From: Pikeienuella piscinae
GTDB taxonomy: Bacteria; Pseudomonadota; Alphaproteobacteria; Rhodobacterales; Rhodobacteraceae
DNA: 64,000 nucleotides
Assembly (NCBI RefSeq): GCF_011044155.1
Contig: NZ_CP049056.1
Coordinates: 1,116,001-1,180,000 of the forward strand
Direction: 5' to 3'
The translations under genes were made by a program, and so were the position numbers. The first letter of the stretch is position 1. Every line of letters begins with the position of its first letter. Below, one piece after another: positions 39,203 through 46,617 of this stretch. The notes under the pieces were generated by a model that saw only the letters and a program-made list of their open reading frames with translations, was not told the DNA's origin and did not search any database.

Positions 39203-39541
39203 CTAATCCTGCGGCTCCGCACCCGCCATAATCGCCGTGAACAAGCTCCTTAGCGCGTTCTGCGCCTCTACGGTCTTATGCGCCGCCAAATGGCTTTGAT
39301 TGTTGGCACTGGCTAGATCGCCCGCCGTCCATGATATCATGGCTTGGCGGAAGTGCTCTTGCGCCATAATTGACTGATTGATTGTCGCGAAAAGAAGGTC
39401 GAGGTCCGTTCGGGTGAGTTTCAGAGCAAGATATTTGTCCGGGTCGATAGCCGCCCATTTGTCGATAATGGCCTTTGGGATAAACTTCGGTTCCGGCAGC
39501 GGCGGATAGTCTAGTGCGGGCCGTGTGTGGTCATCGCTCAT
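39203..39541 (-). CDS. Island protein of unknown function
   Basis: The 112-residue protein opens MSDDHTRPALDYPPLPEPKF (Pro-rich), then is mostly helical: AIIDKWAAIDPDKYLALKLT, LDLLFATINQSIMAQEHF, HLAAHKTVEAQNALRSLFTA. No known domain is seen. The ATG at 39541 is preferred over an upstream TTG. It is the first gene of a two-gene unit with the coiled-coil membrane protein and may be its cytoplasmic partner. Confidence 0.6.
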   Translation of the reverse strand: MSDDHTRPALDYPPLPEPKFIPKAIIDKWAAIDPDKYLALKLTRTDLDLLFATINQSIMAQEHFRQAMISWTAGDLASANNQSHLAAHKTVEAQNALRSLFTAIMAGAEPQD

Positions 39542-40118
39542 TCCGCCGTCCCCCGATTCCAATTCGCCAATCTTGACCGAACGACGGCCGCCGCGTCACC
39601 GTGAACAGGTGGGGAACCGCAGCCCAAAATGCACAAGCCCGGTCTAAAGCGAAGCTTGAAGTTTCATGGGGTGTCAGATCGGTGCGCGCGCGTATTGCGC
39701 AGAAAAAGTGCTATTCTATCCGTTAAGATAGTTTGGCTAACACACAAAACTGGGTCGATCTCCCGCCCGCCCTTGCTGCAATGCTCCGCGACTGGCCGCC
39801 GCTTTTATAGCGCAAAGATGCGTCCTCAAGACCCTCGCTAAGTTTTCGATTAAGCCGTTGAATCGAATTAACGAAATGGTATTAACCCGCCCTCCGCTGG
39901 GACGTCCGCGAAGCCAGCAACCGCCTGTGCTGAATAGGAGAACCGTATCTAGTCCGCTCTCCGCCCGAAACTTGATAACGCCTTGAAGCTCAACAGCTTG
40001 TAGAGCTGGGTGGTCGGCGCGTCCAACGCCTCTAAATCCCTCTACTTTAGAGCGCGGCAGATGGTTTCACCCCACTCCGCGCACATGTGCCTGTGGCCGA
40101 TAATTCGGCAAACACGGT
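39542..40118. other. Cargo-side promoter region of the island, no gene seen
   Basis: This stretch of about 580 bases separates the operon ending at 40119 from the cargo unit. It is relatively AT-rich around 39690-39900 and has a small inverted repeat CTATC-CGTTAA-GATAG (39716-39731), which could be an operator. Frames here are short and unconvincing. An origin used by the element's primase could lie here, but I see no clear iterons. Confidence 0.45.
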
Positions 40119-40790
40119 TTAATCGGGCTTTTCCTGCTCGGCGCGCCACCGCGCCCAGCGCCGCCTTTGCGCTTCCGCGATGCGCTCGCGCCCTTCTGGC
40201 GTTCTCGCCCCTGTCGCAAGCCCGCCGTGCATCCGGCAACGCGCCTTTCCGGCGACTACAGGTGCGCGGCATGGCGGCCCCGCTCGCGTTCGTGCGCCGC
40301 ACTTGGGGCGAAGGGCCTTTGACAGTTCCGGCGAAACCTGAGTTGAGACGTTGAGAAGTTCGGCGGCGGCGTTGGTTGTCTGAGACGCCTGGGAGAAAGA
40401 GGACAAATTTGCCCCCTTATCTTCTCTTGGCCGGTGGGCTGGCATGTTCGCCAGTTTCGCCGCCACCCTTGGCTCGCTCGCCGGTCGTCCTTCCTCGCGC
40501 GCGCCCGCGTATTGGTCCCGCATCGGCGCAGCTCCGGTAATTCCCCACGTCGCGCCCGCGCGCTCGCGCGTTGGTGTGCGGAAATTGTCCACGTTAAGCC
40601 CTATCGCAGCGAAAATCAGTTTAGGCGCATGGCCCCGAAGATCGACAATCGCAGCCCGCTCCCAGTATTTTACCGTCGAGCGATGCAGCCCAGTTCGCTT
40701 CGCCAGTTCCACTTGCGAAAGCCCGAAGGCGAGACGCTGGCGGCGAAGCTCCGCTCCTGTCAGCGGGTTTTCCGCCGTTATTTTATCCAT
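40119..40790 (-). CDS. HTH-XRE protein with C-terminal HGGXSTG motif
   Basis: The N-terminal part has an XRE-like HTH (LTGAELRRQRLAFGLSQVELAKRTGL, HRSTVKYWERAA). After a low-complexity linker, the C-terminus reads CGARTRAGPPCRAPVV, then CRMHGGLATGARTPEGRERI, a Cys/His motif found in many phage and island proteins and named for its HGGxSTG core. The start at 40790 overlaps the end of the previous gene. It may act as the regulator or DNA-binding factor of the element. Confidence 0.75.
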   Translation of the reverse strand: MDKITAENPLTGAELRRQRLAFGLSQVELAKRTGLHRSTVKYWERAAIVDLRGHAPKLIFAAIGLNVDNFRTPTRERAGATWGITGAAPMRDQYAGAREEGRPASEPRVAAKLANMPAHRPREDKGANLSSFSQASQTTNAAAELLNVSTQVSPELSKALRPKCGARTRAGPPCRAPVVAGKARCRMHGGLATGARTPEGRERIAEAQRRRWARWRAEQEKPD

Positions 40791-41008
40791 CGCCGGCCGG
40801 CCTCTTTTCCAGAGTTTCGATTCATGCCGCGTCGCCTCCACTCGGCCAGGTCAGTCACGTTCGCAGATTCGGATTGCGGAGCCGGTTGCGTGCTATTCCG
40901 GCTATTCGTGCTATTCGAGCCGTCCGGAATCGCACAAATAGCACGAATAGCACCGGCCTCCTTCTGAGCCTTGAGCCTTTCAAGAAATGCGTCGGCGTCA
41001 AACTTCAT
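40778..41008 (-). CDS. Small island protein, unknown function
   Basis: A 76-residue protein begins MKFDADAFLERLKAQKEAGA, a helical start that I have seen in similar position after DUF3987 genes in alphaproteobacterial islands; the rest is Asn/Ser-rich and probably disordered. It overlaps the DUF3987 gene by 11 bases and the HTH gene by 13, so it is embedded in the operon. No function can be assigned. Confidence 0.6.
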   Translation of the reverse strand: MKFDADAFLERLKAQKEAGAIRAICAIPDGSNSTNSRNSTQPAPQSESANVTDLAEWRRRGMNRNSGKEAGRRWIK

Positions 41009-42500
41009 CGTCGCGCTCCCTCACGATCCGATAGGCTTCCTTGCGTTGCGCGCCTCGCAATTCGGCTCCTTCGGGCAAGGGCGCGAGCCAGCCGTGTTGC
41101 TCCAGCATGGCGATAGCGGGCCGGGCGGCCTTGCTTTCTCGAAGGGCGCGGCTCGGCGCATGTCTGACGATTTCCGAAGGCGTGATTTCCGCGTGCGGCC
41201 AGCGCGTGAGAAGCCAGTTCCGCAATGCTTCCGCCTTTTCCGTCTCCGCCGATACGGTCGCGGCGTCCGCAAGCCGAGCCGCTTCAGCGAGATAGAAGCC
41301 CGCCAGCTTTATCGCCCCGGCCATCATCTCCGCAGTCACCTCGCGAGCGTCCAGGTCGGCCCAGGCGGTCAGCACGCCGGCGATGCGGGCGGCCTGTTCG
41401 GCGGCCTTGGAAGCGTAGCCGGTGACATGGGCGTAAACGCCGCCGGGGGCCTGCTCCGTCTCCACATGGTCGGCATAGGCCGCCAGAAGGGCGCGGGCGT
41501 CGGGCGACAGCGCCAGGGCGCGCGGCTCCAGTTCTCGGGTTTCAGAGTCCATCGGCAATGGCGTTTCCAGCACGTCGCGCATTCGAGCGGAGAAGGACGA
41601 CAGCGCGTAATCATCCCGCCGCACCAGTGATTGCAGGCGCGTTCCGATGGCGCTGGGCGGCTCGCAGATCAGGAAGCGCGGCAGAAAGCCGGTATCGCCC
41701 GCCAGCGGGTCCGCCATGAAGGCGCTGGCCACGCCCGGCTGCACCATCAGGTGAACGGCCAGCCTGCGCCCGTGGAGCGTGAATGAGCCTTCGCCCTGCC
41801 GCGTGCGGCGGATGGCGTTGCCCTGCCAGAGGTCGTTGAGCGCCGCGAGCGTCTTTTGCCGGTTGTCCGTGGACATGGCGAACCCGCCGAGAAACTGGCC
41901 GCCCTCATCCGAGAATATGCCGAGCGTCGGCATTCCTTCCGCGAATTTCCGCGTCAACCCTTCATAGGTCGGCTCCGTCACCGTGCGGTCAGTCGATGGC
42001 GGCGCGGCCGGTTCGCGGCCCATCGCCCGCAAATCCGCCTCGGCCTCCACGCGCTTCGCGCCCTTGCCCTTTCTCGCCTGCGCCAGAATGCTGTCACGCT
42101 CGCCCTTCCATAGCGCATAGGCGTTCTCCCAGGACGCCATCGCCTCGCGCTGGGCCTTGGCCTCTTCCTTCTCGAAGGAGCGTAGCGCAGCCATAAACGG
42201 CGCATCGCAGGACGATTTTCGCTCGCCCGATTTCGCTATGGTCAGGGCGTAGAGCGACACCGGGCTTACACCGGCCAGCGTCGTCACGTTCACATGCCCC
42301 TGCACCGCCAGAGAAGCGGCGGCCAGGGCCGATGCGGCGGGAATGGCGACAGGGGCGAGGAATTGCCCCTGCACCGCCTCCACCGCGCTCCTGAGCGGCC
42401 CAAGCGCCTCGACGGGGTAAGGCTCGCCCGGCGGGATCTGGCGCAGGAGCGGGCGCGGCCCCTCGGCCTTGAAGGGGATAGGTTCGGGGATCGCGTTCAT
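40998..42500 (-). CDS. DUF3987 (YfjI-like) replication-associated protein
   Basis: The 500-residue protein matches the DUF3987/YfjI family: PVEALGPLRSAVEAVQGQFLAPVAI, a loop SLYALTIAKSGERKSSCDAPF in place of a classical Walker A (xxSGxxKS), then ASFEKEEAKAQ-type helices, SDEGGQFLGGFAM and GRRLAVHLMVQPGVASAFM. YfjI-like proteins accompany toprim primases in satellites and prophages and are thought to act as helicase-like replication proteins. It overlaps the primase gene by 4 bases. Confidence 0.82.
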   Translation of the reverse strand: MNAIPEPIPFKAEGPRPLLRQIPPGEPYPVEALGPLRSAVEAVQGQFLAPVAIPAASALAAASLAVQGHVNVTTLAGVSPVSLYALTIAKSGERKSSCDAPFMAALRSFEKEEAKAQREAMASWENAYALWKGERDSILAQARKGKGAKRVEAEADLRAMGREPAAPPSTDRTVTEPTYEGLTRKFAEGMPTLGIFSDEGGQFLGGFAMSTDNRQKTLAALNDLWQGNAIRRTRQGEGSFTLHGRRLAVHLMVQPGVASAFMADPLAGDTGFLPRFLICEPPSAIGTRLQSLVRRDDYALSSFSARMRDVLETPLPMDSETRELEPRALALSPDARALLAAYADHVETEQAPGGVYAHVTGYASKAAEQAARIAGVLTAWADLDAREVTAEMMAGAIKLAGFYLAEAARLADAATVSAETEKAEALRNWLLTRWPHAEITPSEIVRHAPSRALRESKAARPAIAMLEQHGWLAPLPEGAELRGAQRKEAYRIVRERDDEV

Positions 42501-43381
42501 GCGGCGGTCCCTTTCAACCGAAGAATGTCGTTCCAGTCGCGCCCGTCCGGCGCGGGCAGGATGCTGACGGTCCAGCCCAGCGCGCTGGCGCGTTCGGCAA
42601 GCGCGCGGCCCGCCGCCTGTCCGGCGGCTTCACCATCCGTCGCGATGGTCAACTTTTGCGAAGGTCCATCCGGCAGGCGAAGCCCAGACATTCCTGACGT
42701 GGACAGCGCCGCCCATATCGTCGCCGGGCGCGGGAGAAGGCCGCAAGCGAGCGATAGCGCCGTCTCGATTCCTTCCGCCACCACTAGCGGCCCCGGCGCG
42801 TCCATGAGCCTCACCGCGCCGCCAGCGCATGCGCCCAACATGGCCCTTCTCGGCTCGGCATCGGCTTTTCCAGCCCCGTCAGGGCGCAGATAGGTCCGAT
42901 GCACCGCGAACCGCTCGACGCCCTCCACCAGCGCCACCAGCGCGGGCAGTCGTTTCGCGGACGGATGCCAGCATTCGGGATGAAAGCGCAGACTATCCGG
43001 CAGGTCGCAGGAGATGGCGCGGCGGCGGAGATAGGTTTCCGCAACCGAGCCGTGAACCGGCCCGGCTTCGTTCCAGCACGCCACGGCCTGCCGTTCGCGT
43101 TTCTCCGCCTCGCGGCGCTGCTCGGCCTTGTGACTGGCCATCTTTGCCGGATCGGTTCGGGGCGGATCGCCCGCGCCCTCGATGACGCCAAGGCCGCGCA
43201 GGGCGTCCAGAACGTCCACGAAGGCGCAGCCCGTCTTGCAATGCGCCAGGAGCCGCCCGCCTGCGCCGTCCGTCAGCGTCAGGCTAGGCTTGCGGTCGCT
43301 ATGCGCCGGACAGCGCGCGGCCCCGTAGCGGCCATACCATCGGCCCTTGAGCGCGCGGGTGATGCGATGCGCCTCGGTCAT
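42497..43381 (-). CDS. CHC2-type zinc finger / toprim DNA primase
   Basis: The 294-residue protein has an N-terminal zinc-binding region (YGAARCPAHSDRKPSLTLTDG, LAHCKTGCAFVDVLDAL) and a toprim domain with LVVAEGIETALSLACGLL (catalytic Glu) and LTIATDGEAAGQAAGRALAERA (acidic pair). This is the compact primase of P4-like satellites and islands. The start at 43381 overlaps the preceding gene by 4 bases. With DUF3987 it could replicate the excised element. Confidence 0.88.
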   Translation of the reverse strand: MTEAHRITRALKGRWYGRYGAARCPAHSDRKPSLTLTDGAGGRLLAHCKTGCAFVDVLDALRGLGVIEGAGDPPRTDPAKMASHKAEQRREAEKRERQAVACWNEAGPVHGSVAETYLRRRAISCDLPDSLRFHPECWHPSAKRLPALVALVEGVERFAVHRTYLRPDGAGKADAEPRRAMLGACAGGAVRLMDAPGPLVVAEGIETALSLACGLLPRPATIWAALSTSGMSGLRLPDGPSQKLTIATDGEAAGQAAGRALAERASALGWTVSILPAPDGRDWNDILRLKGTAA

Positions 43382-43665
43382 GCCGCACCGCCTTCCGCGA
43401 GGCTCGCGGCGCTGGGCGGATAGCGAAGCCGGGAAATGTCGGCTCCGGGCTTCAGGCGGTAATGCGCGACGTTTTCGGGGCCGCGATATTCGGTCAGGAT
43501 CGGCCAGCCATATCGCTTGCGCAGCTTTTCCGTGATGGCGGCGAGCCGCCAGCCTTTGGCCTCGCGGATTTCGGTCTTGTGAGTGAGGGTCCGCCCCTCG
43601 ATGAGGGCCTTGCAGGCCCAATAGATTTGCGTCGGGCTGGAAAACCAGCGTTCGGATTTCGTCAT
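43378..43665 (-). CDS. Small HTH-like island protein
   Basis: The 95-residue protein begins MTKSERWFSSPTQIYWACKA and contains TLTHKTEIREAKGWRLAAITEKLRKRYGWPI, which looks like a winged-helix DNA-binding unit, then VAHYRLKPG. It is found between AlpA and the primase, a place where islands usually encode a small replication or control protein. It overlaps the primase start. I do not recognise a named family. Confidence 0.65.
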   Translation of the reverse strand: MTKSERWFSSPTQIYWACKALIEGRTLTHKTEIREAKGWRLAAITEKLRKRYGWPILTEYRGPENVAHYRLKPGADISRLRYPPSAASLAEGGAA

Positions 43666-43768
43666 GCTCTTGCCTCTGCATGTTGCGCCAGAGGACGGGC
43701 CGGGGCTATTCTGATGGCGGTGACTATCGATGCCCCTGCGGCCCCGTCCTTTGCGGCGGGGCTTCTTT

Positions 43769-43954
43769 TCAAGTGTCGGATTTCTTGCGGCTCGCCAGCC
43801 ATTCGGTGATGGCGCTTTCGGGCCAGGCGACGGCCTTGCCGGTCAGTTTCACCGGGCGCGGAAACAGCTTCCGGTTCATCTGGTCGTAAATCGTGCTGCG
43901 GCTCAGGCCCGTGATTTCCTCAACGGTCCGGCGGCGATAGTGCTTCTCTGCCAT
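43769..43954 (-). CDS. AlpA-family regulator / excisionase
   Basis: The 61-residue protein MAEKHYRRRTVEEITGLSRS continues with TIYDQMNRKLFPRPVKLTGK and AVAWPESAITEWLASR, a near-perfect AlpA pattern (winged HTH of the MerR-like excisionase group). AlpA proteins activate integrase or excision in P4-like elements. The ATG at 43954 has GAGGAAA upstream; longer starts at 43972 or 44005 are possible. Confidence 0.88.
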   Translation of the reverse strand: MAEKHYRRRTVEEITGLSRSTIYDQMNRKLFPRPVKLTGKAVAWPESAITEWLASRKKSDT

Positions 43955-44078
43955 CTCGGCTTTCCTCTGCATGCGGTGGAACATGGAGGAATTGTGAAGC
44001 GCCAAAAGCAGAGACGAAATTGGACATCAAGGACATCAGCGCAATGAGTGATTGTCCGTTGTCATTGGCTCAAAAAGG

Positions 44079-44918
44079 TTAAGTTGTCTTGTTTTGTGTC
44101 CAAGACTCTGTCCGTTCATTGACGGCCCTCGTCAGGGTTTTGACACTTACTTCGCGATTAATGTGATTTGCGATTTGCCGAGCTACTTCCTTCCAGGGGT
44201 TGCCTTGCCGCCCGTTGGGGAACAGTTCGACGAACGCCTTACCTGCCGCATCGCGGAGCGCGGGTGGTCTCAATTCTGAAGGCTCGCGTATGCGGATGTC
44301 CGCCCCCAGTTCTTCAGCAAATGTAAGAAGCCCATCCGAATCATTTGGTAGGTCTTGTGCATCGAAGCAAACAGACCAGCTTTCGAAGCTTGTGGCGGCT
44401 TTCGCTAGTTCCTCAACGTCTGATACACGAACATGGCTTTTCGTTATCTTTTTGATGGACGCTTGCAACGACCTCACACACCAAGTTTCGGTAGAAACGA
44501 ACCACCCGCTATCGAAAACTTCCTCAGGCTCTCCGGCAATATTTCTGGCCTTCATAATCTCCCAAAGTTCTGGCAGTCCCTGTCCCGGATCAAGCGGCGA
44601 AAACTCGCTGAATTCCAGTTCATCATTCCCAAAAAAGAAATCAGGTGAAGCGCGGACCAATCTGCCATCTGAGCATGCTAAATAAACAGGAATGGGTTGA
44701 TGAGCAAATATACGCCAAATAGCCCAGCAGGGGAATGCAAGTCTGGACATAAATAGTTGAGAAAAGGCAGGTCCGTGTAGCTTTCCTGGCGAATTAACGC
44801 TGTCACGACTTTTGGCTACGCTGATAGACCTAATAAAGCTGATCTCAGTATTTCCGAGGTCACGAAGGCTATAAAATACACATTGCGCTGGGACGTATCC
44901 GACTGGCGCAAACATCAT
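44079..44918 (-). CDS. Uncharacterised 279-residue protein co-translated with the integrase
   Basis: The ATG overlaps the integrase stop as ATGA and has GAGG 5 bases upstream, so it is produced with the integrase. Nothing in residues 1-200 matches a family I know; it has mixed alpha/beta character with MSRLAFPCWAIWRIFAHQ and a long acidic middle (FFFGNDELEFSEFSPLD, WEIMKARNIAGEPEEVF). The C-terminus, WKEVARQIANHINREVSVKT then LTRAVNE, looks like an HTH. The base composition is visibly lower in GC than the integrase, which suggests separate origin. It could be a regulator, an anti-phage cargo protein or an integrase partner. Confidence 0.7.
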   Translation of the reverse strand: MMFAPVGYVPAQCVFYSLRDLGNTEISFIRSISVAKSRDSVNSPGKLHGPAFSQLFMSRLAFPCWAIWRIFAHQPIPVYLACSDGRLVRASPDFFFGNDELEFSEFSPLDPGQGLPELWEIMKARNIAGEPEEVFDSGWFVSTETWCVRSLQASIKKITKSHVRVSDVEELAKAATSFESWSVCFDAQDLPNDSDGLLTFAEELGADIRIREPSELRPPALRDAAGKAFVELFPNGRQGNPWKEVARQIANHINREVSVKTLTRAVNERTESWTQNKTT

Positions 44919-46135
44919 CTAATCCTCAATATTTTGGCCGAGGCCTCACTTAGATAGGCCGCCCAAGCGTCCATCATCTTGCGCCGTTTCTCGAACACGT
45001 CAGAGCGGGCATAAGCTCTTTCCACCGCATCGCCTGACAAGTGCGCCAGCGCCGCCTCGGCCACCTCGCGCGGAAAGTTCGTGCGCTCCTGCGCCCACGT
45101 GCGGAATGACGTGCGGAACCCGTGAACATCGGCATTGAACCCAAGTTCCTTCACCAGCTTGGAAAGCGTCATGTCCGAAAGCGGACGGCCCTTTTTCGTG
45201 CCGGGGAACACCAGACCGGAGCCGTCGCCCAGCGCCTTGGCCTCTTTCAAGATGGCGACGGCGCGCGACGATAGGGGAACGCGATGCGGCCGCTTCATCT
45301 TCATCCGCTCGGCAGGAATTTCCCATACGCGCGCCGCCATGTCGATTTCATCCCAGCGGGCCTCCCGCACTTCACCGGAGCGGGATGCGGTCAGCACCAG
45401 AAACTCAAACGCCAGCTTTGTTGAAAGCCCGGCATTGGAAGTCTGCACCGTTTCAACGCAGCCGGCCACCTCTCCATAAGGCAAGGCGCGACGATGTTCC
45501 GGCCGCGCGGTCGCCTTGGGCAGCGCTTGGCTGATGTTCTCCGCCGGGTTGTCCTGCCGCCAGCCCTGCGCAATCGCCCATTTCATCACGGTTCCGATGC
45601 GCTGGCGCACCCTGCGGGCGGTCTCGGCCTTCACGGTCCAGATAGGCGACAGCACGGCCAGCACGTCAGCCGTTGTCACGTCCTGCACCTTCAGCTTTCC
45701 GAGCCGGGGAAAGGCGTAGGTTTCAAGCGTGCTGATGAACTGCGCCGCGTGCTTCGGGTTGCGCCATGTCGGCCTGTGCAGCTCATGCACTTTGCGGGCG
45801 GCCTCCGCGAAGGTCAGGACGGCCTGCGCCTCGCGCCGGGCTTGCAGGGGGTCGCCGCCGGATCGGGCAAGTTTGCGGTTCTCCAGCGCCGCAGCGCGGG
45901 CCTCGGCCAGCGTCACCAGCGCGGGCGAGCCTAAGCCCAACTCGCACCGCTTGCCGCGAATGGTGATGCGCTGAACCCAGAACCGCGAGCCGTTCGCGTC
46001 CACGCGAAGATAGAGGCCATGCCCATCGAAATATTTGCCCGGCGCGCTGGCGTTCTTCACCGCTTGGGCGGTCAGCGCCTTCTCGGGCCTGCGGTTCAGA
46101 TGCTCTGCCAACGTTTCCCCCAATCCTTCCCCCAT
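44915..46135 (-). CDS. Tyrosine integrase (DUF4102/P4 type)
   Basis: The 406-residue protein has the N-terminal arm-binding domain (LTAQAVKNASAPGKYFDGHG, LYLRVDANGSRFWVQRI), a SAM-like core-binding domain and a catalytic domain with the R..HxxR..H..Y set: ASRSGEVREARW, HGFRTSFRTWA, LAHLSGDAVERAYARSD (Tyr nucleophile). It lies 120 bases inside the right att core and reads into the element. Its first codons are themselves part of the repeated TTGGGGGAA arm-site motif. Confidence 0.95.
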   Translation of the reverse strand: MGEGLGETLAEHLNRRPEKALTAQAVKNASAPGKYFDGHGLYLRVDANGSRFWVQRITIRGKRCELGLGSPALVTLAEARAAALENRKLARSGGDPLQARREAQAVLTFAEAARKVHELHRPTWRNPKHAAQFISTLETYAFPRLGKLKVQDVTTADVLAVLSPIWTVKAETARRVRQRIGTVMKWAIAQGWRQDNPAENISQALPKATARPEHRRALPYGEVAGCVETVQTSNAGLSTKLAFEFLVLTASRSGEVREARWDEIDMAARVWEIPAERMKMKRPHRVPLSSRAVAILKEAKALGDGSGLVFPGTKKGRPLSDMTLSKLVKELGFNADVHGFRTSFRTWAQERTNFPREVAEAALAHLSGDAVERAYARSDVFEKRRKMMDAWAAYLSEASAKILRIR

Positions 46136-46147
46136 TTAATGGGGGAA
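46115..46147 (+). repeat. Putative right integrase arm sites and palindrome at the int start
   Basis: TTCCCCCAATCCTTCCCCCAT (46115-46135) copies the double motif at 37150-37171. It continues into a perfect inverted repeat, TTCCCCCAT-TTA-ATGGGGGAA (46127-46147), that spans the integrase start codon. Binding of the integrase here would both assemble the recombination complex and block its own translation or transcription. Confidence 0.65.
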
Positions 46148-46207
46148 CCAGCCGGACTATGCCGGAACAAGAGGGACATAGGAAGTGATTTAGACGCCTG
46201 CAATAAC

Positions 46208-46606
46208 TTAAAGAATCGGAACTTGGCGGAACATGCCAGAATGGCGGATGGCGGACTTCGTCTCCGCCATTTTGCAATCCGGCATGGATTCCCCATTTAA
46301 CGTCTTGAACAGAAACGAAACTTCTGGGGTTCGAAACCTCTCATTCCGGCAGTAGGCCAGACGGTCCTTGAAAGCCAGTCTCAGGACGAGTCGTTGCAGG
46401 TCGAAGCGACCTGTTTCCCTGACTTTCCAGAGGCTTGCGGGAAACCGGATCGCGAGTTCGAACATTTGCTCGAAGGTTGCTTTCGGCCTGCCTGTTGCTT
46501 CGGCTTTTTCAGCGAGCAGCAGTTTTTCCTGTTCAATCTGCCCGATCTTCTTTTCATAGGCCTTGATGACCGTACTGGTGTCTGCCTCCATGAGACGGGA
46601 GAGCAA
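46208..46606 (-). pseudogene. C-terminal fragment of a large serine recombinase
   Basis: The frame reads LMEADTSTVIKAYEKKIGQI, then LLLAEKAEATGRPKATFEQM and LAFKDRLAYCRNERFRTPE, the end of the zinc-ribbon/coiled-coil recombinases of alphaproteobacteria. The catalytic N-terminal domain is absent; the sequence starts immediately after the LysR stop codon. The frame runs across the right att core, so the end of this protein was altered by the later insertion. It is the relic of an older element at the same spot. Confidence 0.75.
46256..46269 (+). repeat. attR core
   Basis: CTTCGTCTCCGCCA, an exact copy of the tRNA-Ser 3' end at 37080-37093 in the same orientation; flanking bases differ. It lies inside the serine-recombinase relic. 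Confidence 0.86.
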
Positions 46607-46617
46607 AGCTTCGAGGG

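Larger units (their letters stand above)
37080..46269. mobile_element. 9.2-kb integrative element in tRNA-Ser (satellite/P4-like layout)
   Basis: A 14-bp direct repeat, CTTCGTCTCCGCCA, lies at the tRNA-Ser 3' end (37080-37093) and at 46256-46269. Between them are a DUF4102-type tyrosine integrase beside the right end, an AlpA excisionase-like gene, a toprim primase, a DUF3987 protein and several small genes in one minus-strand set, and cargo genes near the tRNA. The integrase is at the end far from the tRNA. There are no capsid, tail or terminase genes, so this is not a full phage; int plus AlpA plus primase is typical of P4-like satellites and related islands. Confidence 0.88.

Noticed and set aside
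39629-39841. 70-codon plus-strand frame in the island
   Set aside because: No ribosome-binding site, no homology-like pattern, and it lies in an AT-rich presumed promoter region.
43741-43769. GCCCCG-CGGGGC hairpin followed by TTCTTTT, like a plus-strand terminator
   Set aside because: No plus-strand gene precedes it, and read on the minus strand (the direction of the local genes) no T-run follows. It may be a bidirectional stem but is not supported.
46219-46232. GAAC-N6-GAAC upstream of the integrase, resembling an SOS box
   Set aside because: The spacer is 6 instead of 7 bases, and the alphaproteobacterial LexA site needs 7; the position is also far from the int start.
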